Shown here one piece after another: positions 59,171-64,000 of a DNA stretch of 64,000 bases. Each line of letters begins with the position of its first letter. Within the stretch, counting starts at the first letter, position 1. Origin of the DNA: Lepas anatifera. Its lineage: Eukaryota; Arthropoda; Thecostraca; Lepadidae. A program made the position numbers and the translations under genes. The stretch spans positions 1,467,001-1,531,000 of the forward strand of contig JAOTON010000386.1 of assembly GCA_034440635.1 (NCBI GenBank). The letters run 5' to 3'. The notes beneath the pieces are model-generated. The model did no database searches and was not told the origin of the DNA. It saw only the letters and a program-made list of their open reading frames with translations.

Positions 59171-59352
59171 CTGAGAGGGACGGCAGTCAACTGCGTGACA
59201 GCCAGGTGGCGACTGTCCAGCTGCTGCTCCATGGCCGCCGTCCGAGTCCGCAGCTCTGCGATCTGAGAGGGACGGCAGTCAACTGCGTGACAGCCAGGTG
59301 GCGACTGTCCAGCTGCTGCTCCATGGCCGCCGTCCGGGTCCGCACCTGTGAT
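59171..59352 (-). repeat. Two upstream tandem copies of the acceptor and exon start
   Basis: The block from the acceptor through GCTGTCACGC recurs with ATC starts at 59170, 59262 and 59352 (steps of 92 and 90). Each has its own AG acceptor (CCCTCTCAG twice, CTACACCAG once). Use of an upstream acceptor would shift the frame by two bases at the 92-bp step. Confidence 0.85.
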
Positions 59353-59874
59353 CTGGTGTAGAGGCACGGCGCGTCAACGCGCAGGTCAGTACCAGTAATC
59401 CAACTCAAATGCGGACTGCCTTTGGGGAAGGTCAGTACGTATGAATATGCTTACCATGTGATTATTGGCACACACAAACAGCACCCTTGGCCCTGAGCCC
59501 CTCCTGTTCCACATCATCATTTCTGCCATGCCCCATCCCACTGGGTATACTCGAAATACCATCCCGCATCCTTCGGTGTTAGTACCTGACGGGCTCTGGG
59601 AAGCTGGCATCGCGGTGCATCGATAACGAGACGAGAACGATGCATCGTAAACGAGAGCAAGGACCACGAAACCTGCGGTACAGTGTAGTCTGACGGAACC
59701 CGGAGGGGTCGTAAACACCGTATGGTCTGACGAGACTGGTTGCTCAATATGAACCACAGGATTTTACCGGTGTAGAGAGATTTAGTTAGCTTACCGGTGT
59801 AGAGATTTAGCCAGCAACGTTTGGACTCACAAAAATGTCAACGGTCAGTAACAACTGTTCAGTATTGAAGTTAC

Positions 59875-59970
59875 CTGTTGGTTGAGCTCCTTGATATGTG
59901 GATCGACATCCTGGCAGAGGTCGTAGCCCTGGTGGAAGAACGTGCCTTGCGACTGCACATATGCCCGAAC
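59875..59970 (-). CDS. ACAP exon: end of BAR domain
   Basis: A 96-bp phase 0/0 exon, acceptor CGCACCAG and donor GTAACT. It encodes VRAYVQSQGTFFHQGYDL and then IKELNQQ. FFHQGYDL is an ACAP BAR signature in the last helix. It joins seamlessly to the exons at 60284 and 59170. Confidence 0.95.
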
Positions 59971-60283
59971 CTGGTGCGTGAGGGAATACTGTTGGACGCC
60001 TCTCAAACTATCCGAGTATATACTCAACCAGCACATTCAGTTTGAAAACAGCGGTCATTAAAGCTTTAAACAAAGCGCATAATACATATCACTCCAAAAT
60101 CAGTGAACAATAGCTCGAGATTTTCGGAAAATTACAAACGCATCACATGAGCAACTGCTCATTTTCCGCCGAACAAGAGCCAGTTTTCGCAGATGTAAGC
60201 AATACGAGAAGCCTGCCGACTGGTCGGCGCCTCCCACTACAACATCAGCGTCTCCACAGGAGTGGCGCCCGCCCCACACTGAC

Positions 60284-60403
60284 CGTGTCCAGCACCTGGT
60301 GCTGTTTCTTGGTCTGCAGCAGCGACAGCGCGCGCAGGTAGTCGAGCGCCGTGTGACGGAAGCAGGTGCGGGTGGCACTCACCAGGTTTGTGGTCTCCTC
60401 GAT
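60284..60403 (-). CDS. ACAP exon: BAR domain, central helix
   Basis: A 120-bp phase 0/0 exon that encodes IEETTNLVSATRTCFRHTAL and then DYLRALSLLQTKKQHQV, matching the ACAP BAR motif (EEATN-L-ATRKCFRHIALDY). The chosen acceptor GGAGCAG has a poor pyrimidine tract. Other AG choices upstream do not fit the phase. The donor is GTCAGT. Confidence 0.9.
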
Positions 60404-60662
60404 CTGCTCCGGCCCAGTGCTTTGTGTGAGTTTCACTGTCCAACGCTTCAACTTACAGCTGAGGCGGGCAAGAAACTGATAGCTATCGCAACAAGGACAT
60501 CATAGGCTGAGTGAAATGTAAAAAATCGACGCAACATGTCCTTCGCCTGACCACATACTTGGTCACACGCAAAATAGCATTAAGGCGTATGATTGACACA
60601 GAAAATCCGTTTCAATGGAATAATATCACGAAACGCTAGATAGCCATAGCCAGTGGTCTAAC

Positions 60663-60771
60663 CTCCAGAGGTCGACTCTTGGGTGCTTGGGCGTAACGCG
60701 TGAGAGCAGAGTCCAGGTCGCCAGAGATCCGCTCGAAACACTGTCGGCTCTCCTTGAGCTCCCGTACCTCG
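60663..60771 (-). CDS. ACAP exon: BAR domain
   Basis: A 109-bp exon, acceptor TCTTTCCAG and donor GTTAGA. It completes a threonine from the previous exon and encodes EVRELKESRQCFERISG then LDSALTRYAQAPKSRPLE, matching the ACAP BAR helix 2 (DLR-FKD-R--FE, AL--NA). It starts in phase 2 and ends in phase 0. Confidence 0.9.
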
Positions 60772-62064
60772 CTGGAAAGAGGAGCGTCGATAGTGTGAAA
60801 CGAAACCAGAGCAAGAGCCCTGTTCCAGCTGTCAGCACAGTTTTGTCAGCACCAATCAGCGGGCTGCGTTGCGCCTACGTCACAGGACTGTAGCCTCTCG
60901 CCGGGAACTAGTTCTAGAGGTTTTACGGGCTGACGGCCTGCTGTTTGTGCTGATGCAAAACCGTAAGTGCACAAAATGGCAGCCTAATATTTTTAATGGT
61001 ATAAAGGTTAAGTTCCCTTTGCTTAGCACAAACATGAGGCGATTATGGCGCTGATGTTACTTTTCTGGAGGAGAGGTTAGAGGTCCTACTGTCAAAACTG
61101 TGCTGACAGCTGGAACAGGGCTAAGGTTTCAGTACGACAGAGGGAAAAGGGCAGCCATGCTGCGCGGCCGCGCGGCTCACTGCTTCTCGGTATTTCAATG
61201 GAAATGAGGTTCGGGAGGCAAAGTTTAGGAGAGCTTATTTGCGAGTTCACGGACCAGGAGAGAATAGCGGAGGCGAGGCTTCCTATGATCTGGGGGAGGG
61301 CAGAGGGATAGGAATGGAAAGAAATGAGAAAGAGAACGACGGGGGGCAGGGCAGAACGATGAGAATGTGAACAGGCGGTTGATGAGGCAAATTTTTGCAT
61401 TTGCATGCGCACTTTAGAAAAAGTATACGAAGTTACATCCACGCACTTCCATTATGATACGGTCTGTTCAAAATCTGCAGACACAACGGAGAACGCCACC
61501 AAACAAGTTTTCATGTCGTTTTTGTTCTCACATCGATCAAACACACATTTTCTTATCAGCATTTTTCGAGGAACATTGTTCCACATAACAAGTTCGTCTA
61601 TACATTACTTCCATTACATCCCTTGCTTCATGTTAACATGCATAACTCTGCACGAAGAACAATATTTGGGTTGATATAGAGGAAATGTTTCCCAGCATAA
61701 GCAAAAGATGACGGGAGTAAATATGTGACATTTAGCGCCGAATAGCCTCAGGGCTCCTTATTCCCCAAAGTGACCCGGCAGTGACGGCAAAGTGACATCG
61801 ATACCAGATGACAGGAAAATGTGCCATATTAAGCAAATCAGAACACAATTTCTGATGTTACACTGCTTTTCTACAAATTCTACAAAATTGGACCCTAGAT
61901 AATAAAATCAAGACGGTTTTCGCCCAAAATTGAAACGAATTTGTTGTCATGCCGTGATTGATAGGCAAGTGCCACAGCCAGGATTCCAGGAATAAGAAGG
62001 CCTGGGTAGCCCTAAAAACCGTATTGCCAGGCCCACTGGCTTGTGCCGCAGGCGGAGTGCTCAC

Positions 62065-62235
62065 GTTTTGAGCAGTTTGTCGAGGTTGCGGCCGATGATG
62101 CGGGCCGCCTGGTCGACGGCGCTGGCCTGAAACTTGTGGAACTCCGTCAGCGCGTGCAGGAGTCGGTTGAAGCCGGCCGAGACAGCTGGATCAGTGAAGT
62201 GTCCGGCCACCTCCCACAGCGTCACCAGCAGCTGA
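62065..62235 (-). CDS. ACAP exon: N-terminal part of BAR domain
   Basis: A 171-bp exon, acceptor GGCCGCAG and donor GTGAGC. It encodes QLLVTLWEVAGHFTDPAV, then NRLLHALTEFHKFQAS, then RNLDKLLKT. This is close to the ACAP BAR segment in which SLWELS-HF is followed by L-KLVHALQEM-KF. It starts with one base completing an upstream codon, so at least one more coding exon exists; none is recognised up to 64000. The intron side of the acceptor is a minisatellite (62240-62480). Confidence 0.95.
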
Positions 62236-62239
62236 CTGC

Positions 62240-62480
62240 GGCCGCGGGGACAGCGTCAGTCCCCAGCACGAGAGCAGGGGGCAGCGTCATACCCCAGCAC
62301 GAGAGCAGGGGCAGCGTCATACCCCAGCACGAGAGCAGGGGGCAGCGTCATACCCCAGTCCGCAGCACGAGAGCAGGGGGCAGCGTCATACCCCAGCACG
62401 AGAGCAGGGGCAGCGTCATACCCCAGCACGAGAGCAGGGGCAGCGTCATACCCCAGTCCGCAGCACGAGAGGAGTGTGGG
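62240..62480. repeat. 30-31 bp minisatellite at the acceptor of the BAR exon
   Basis: About seven units of GGGGCAGCGTCATACCCCAG followed by CACGAGAGCA, some with an inserted TCCGCAG. The array starts within 20 bp of the acceptor of exon 62235-62065. The plus-strand frame 62043-62546 through exon and array is an artefact. Confidence 0.9.
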
Positions 62481-62697
62481 GCAGTTATGGCCTTACTGAT
62501 CAAAATCCTGAACTTTCAATTACCAATATCTGAATACAGTAAATGAAGGATAATTAACTTCGACGTGCATTGATAACCAAACAATATTACTAAACAGTAG
62601 TGAAGAACTGCTACTTTTAGACTGATGCCTGAATGGGGTGTATCATCTTTAAAGGGAATGTGGCACCTTGGTCGAATCCTGGAATTTAGTGTAATTA

Positions 62698-63434
<737 letters not shown>

Positions 63435-63848
63435 AATTAGGCGTACTTTTAGTCAAAAATAATGAAACCACTCATGATTTATCTGAAAAATGTACAATAA
63501 GCTCAATATTTGGTTTTTAAAAATACCCCTCTAGAAAAAGAAATAAATATCAGACTGTGGATGATGTCACGATCTGGCAACCACTACCATACTTGAAACG
63601 CTTCAAGGGCTTCGATTGGCTGATGCTCATCGTCACGTCAGCATATGTCGTCACACCAGTAGCTCACAACAATGGCCGCCGGCGACGGGGGGCTGAGGGG
63701 GGCTGGTGTCAGGTAGGTTTTAGCTTTTTTCTACGGAAATATCGAGTTCCAAGACAAATACAATATGGAGTACCGGGTTTTCCGACCTGCTTTACAACTT
63801 GGCTATCTCAGTTAAAATCACGTTGTGAAGATGCCAAATTCCCTTTAA

Positions 63849-64000
63849 GGGATTTGGACTGAGTTATTAGATTTGTGCACAGTGCAGAAAAGCCCTGGTT
63901 TCATGGTTCCTTCGTACCCCTAAAAAACATTTCGCGGAGAAATGAACGTTTCCTGAGCGGACTGCTGGGTCTTCCACGCCTCCATCCTGTCCCCTCCATG
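63849..64000. other. Right edge, no exon recognised
   Basis: A short minus frame is open here (GGATGGAGGCGTGG onwards), but it does not match the expected ACAP N-terminus, so I do not call an exon. Confidence 0.4.

Larger units (their letters stand above)
38176..62235 (-). other. ACAP-type ArfGAP gene (partial), 11 exons placed
   Basis: The gene encodes a BAR-PH-ArfGAP-ankyrin protein of the ACAP/centaurin-beta family. Such proteins bind curved phosphoinositide-rich membranes and stimulate GTP hydrolysis by Arf GTPases, chiefly Arf6, at endosomes and the plasma membrane. Exons from 5' to 3' (minus strand): 62235-62065, 60771-60663, 60403-60284, 59970-59875, 59170-58945, 57790-57627, 57166-56919, 55413-55233, 51936 to about 51632, 39758-39595, 38275-38176. 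All phases agree except across 57166-56919, which has one extra base. About 625 residues are covered. The first BAR residues, the third ankyrin repeat and the tail are missing. The Drosophila homologue is CenB1A. Confidence 0.9.

Noticed and set aside
63850..64000. Short minus-strand frame at the right edge, considered as the first ACAP exon
   Set aside because: It does not resemble the start of ACAP BAR domains and would need an unsupported splice. It was left uncalled.

Overview
This is a repeat-rich piece of an animal nuclear genome. Coding exons have GT/AG introns and GC-rich third positions, and the mobile DNA is typical of invertebrates: a Jockey-like LINE, Penelope-like elements, hAT and TTAA-flanked non-autonomous DNA transposons, and tRNA-derived SINE heads. 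I lean towards an arthropod, perhaps a crustacean, but nothing here proves the species. No bacterial operon, rRNA gene or CRISPR array is visible.

The one host gene I recognise runs on the minus strand across the right-hand 24 kb, from 62235 down to 38176. It is an ACAP-type (centaurin-beta) ArfGAP. Eleven exons can be placed by matching splice phases: BAR (62235-59875), linker plus PH (59170-57627), ArfGAP zinc finger and arginine finger (57166-55233), a low-complexity linker (51936 to about 51632) and two ankyrin repeats (39758-38176). The first exon(s) lie to the right of the window. The third ankyrin repeat and tail were not found and lie to the left or outside. Exon 56919-57166 carries one base too many for its splice phases. 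Several exon-intron borders of the gene have been copied into tandem repeats.

The left 38 kb holds no gene I can support. It is a stack of transposons: TTAA-flanked MITEs of about 455 bp with CRE palindromes (1258, 4442, 13888, 36790, 62649); about 1-kb TTAA-flanked elements dense in AGGTCA nuclear-receptor half-sites (8577, 14819, 20494, 23654, and in the gene introns 38371, 45228, 49895); a foldback Penelope/retrozyme-like element with two opposed hammerhead ribozymes and an 11-bp target duplication (5588-5937); LINE 3' ends (7595-8572, 14280-14764); and GACTCAACTC-rich repeats (10956-13210, 48658-49894).

The largest unit, 24708-31809, is a 7.1-kb hAT-like element with 16-bp terminal inverted repeats and a perfect 8-bp target duplication. 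Its interior is mostly two diverged minisatellites with the same 19-20 bp period. To its right are a palindromic Penelope-like terminal region (32601-33543) and a Penelope RT/GIY-YIG fragment (34648-35500).

The large ACAP intron (39759 to about 51631) contains a 53-bp minisatellite and two arrays of a 34-bp hairpin-forming unit whose flanks are inverted although the arrays are not. The most unusual signals are the paired hammerheads, the hAT element that has become a minisatellite carrier, the receptor-half-site transposons, and tandem repeats born at splice junctions.
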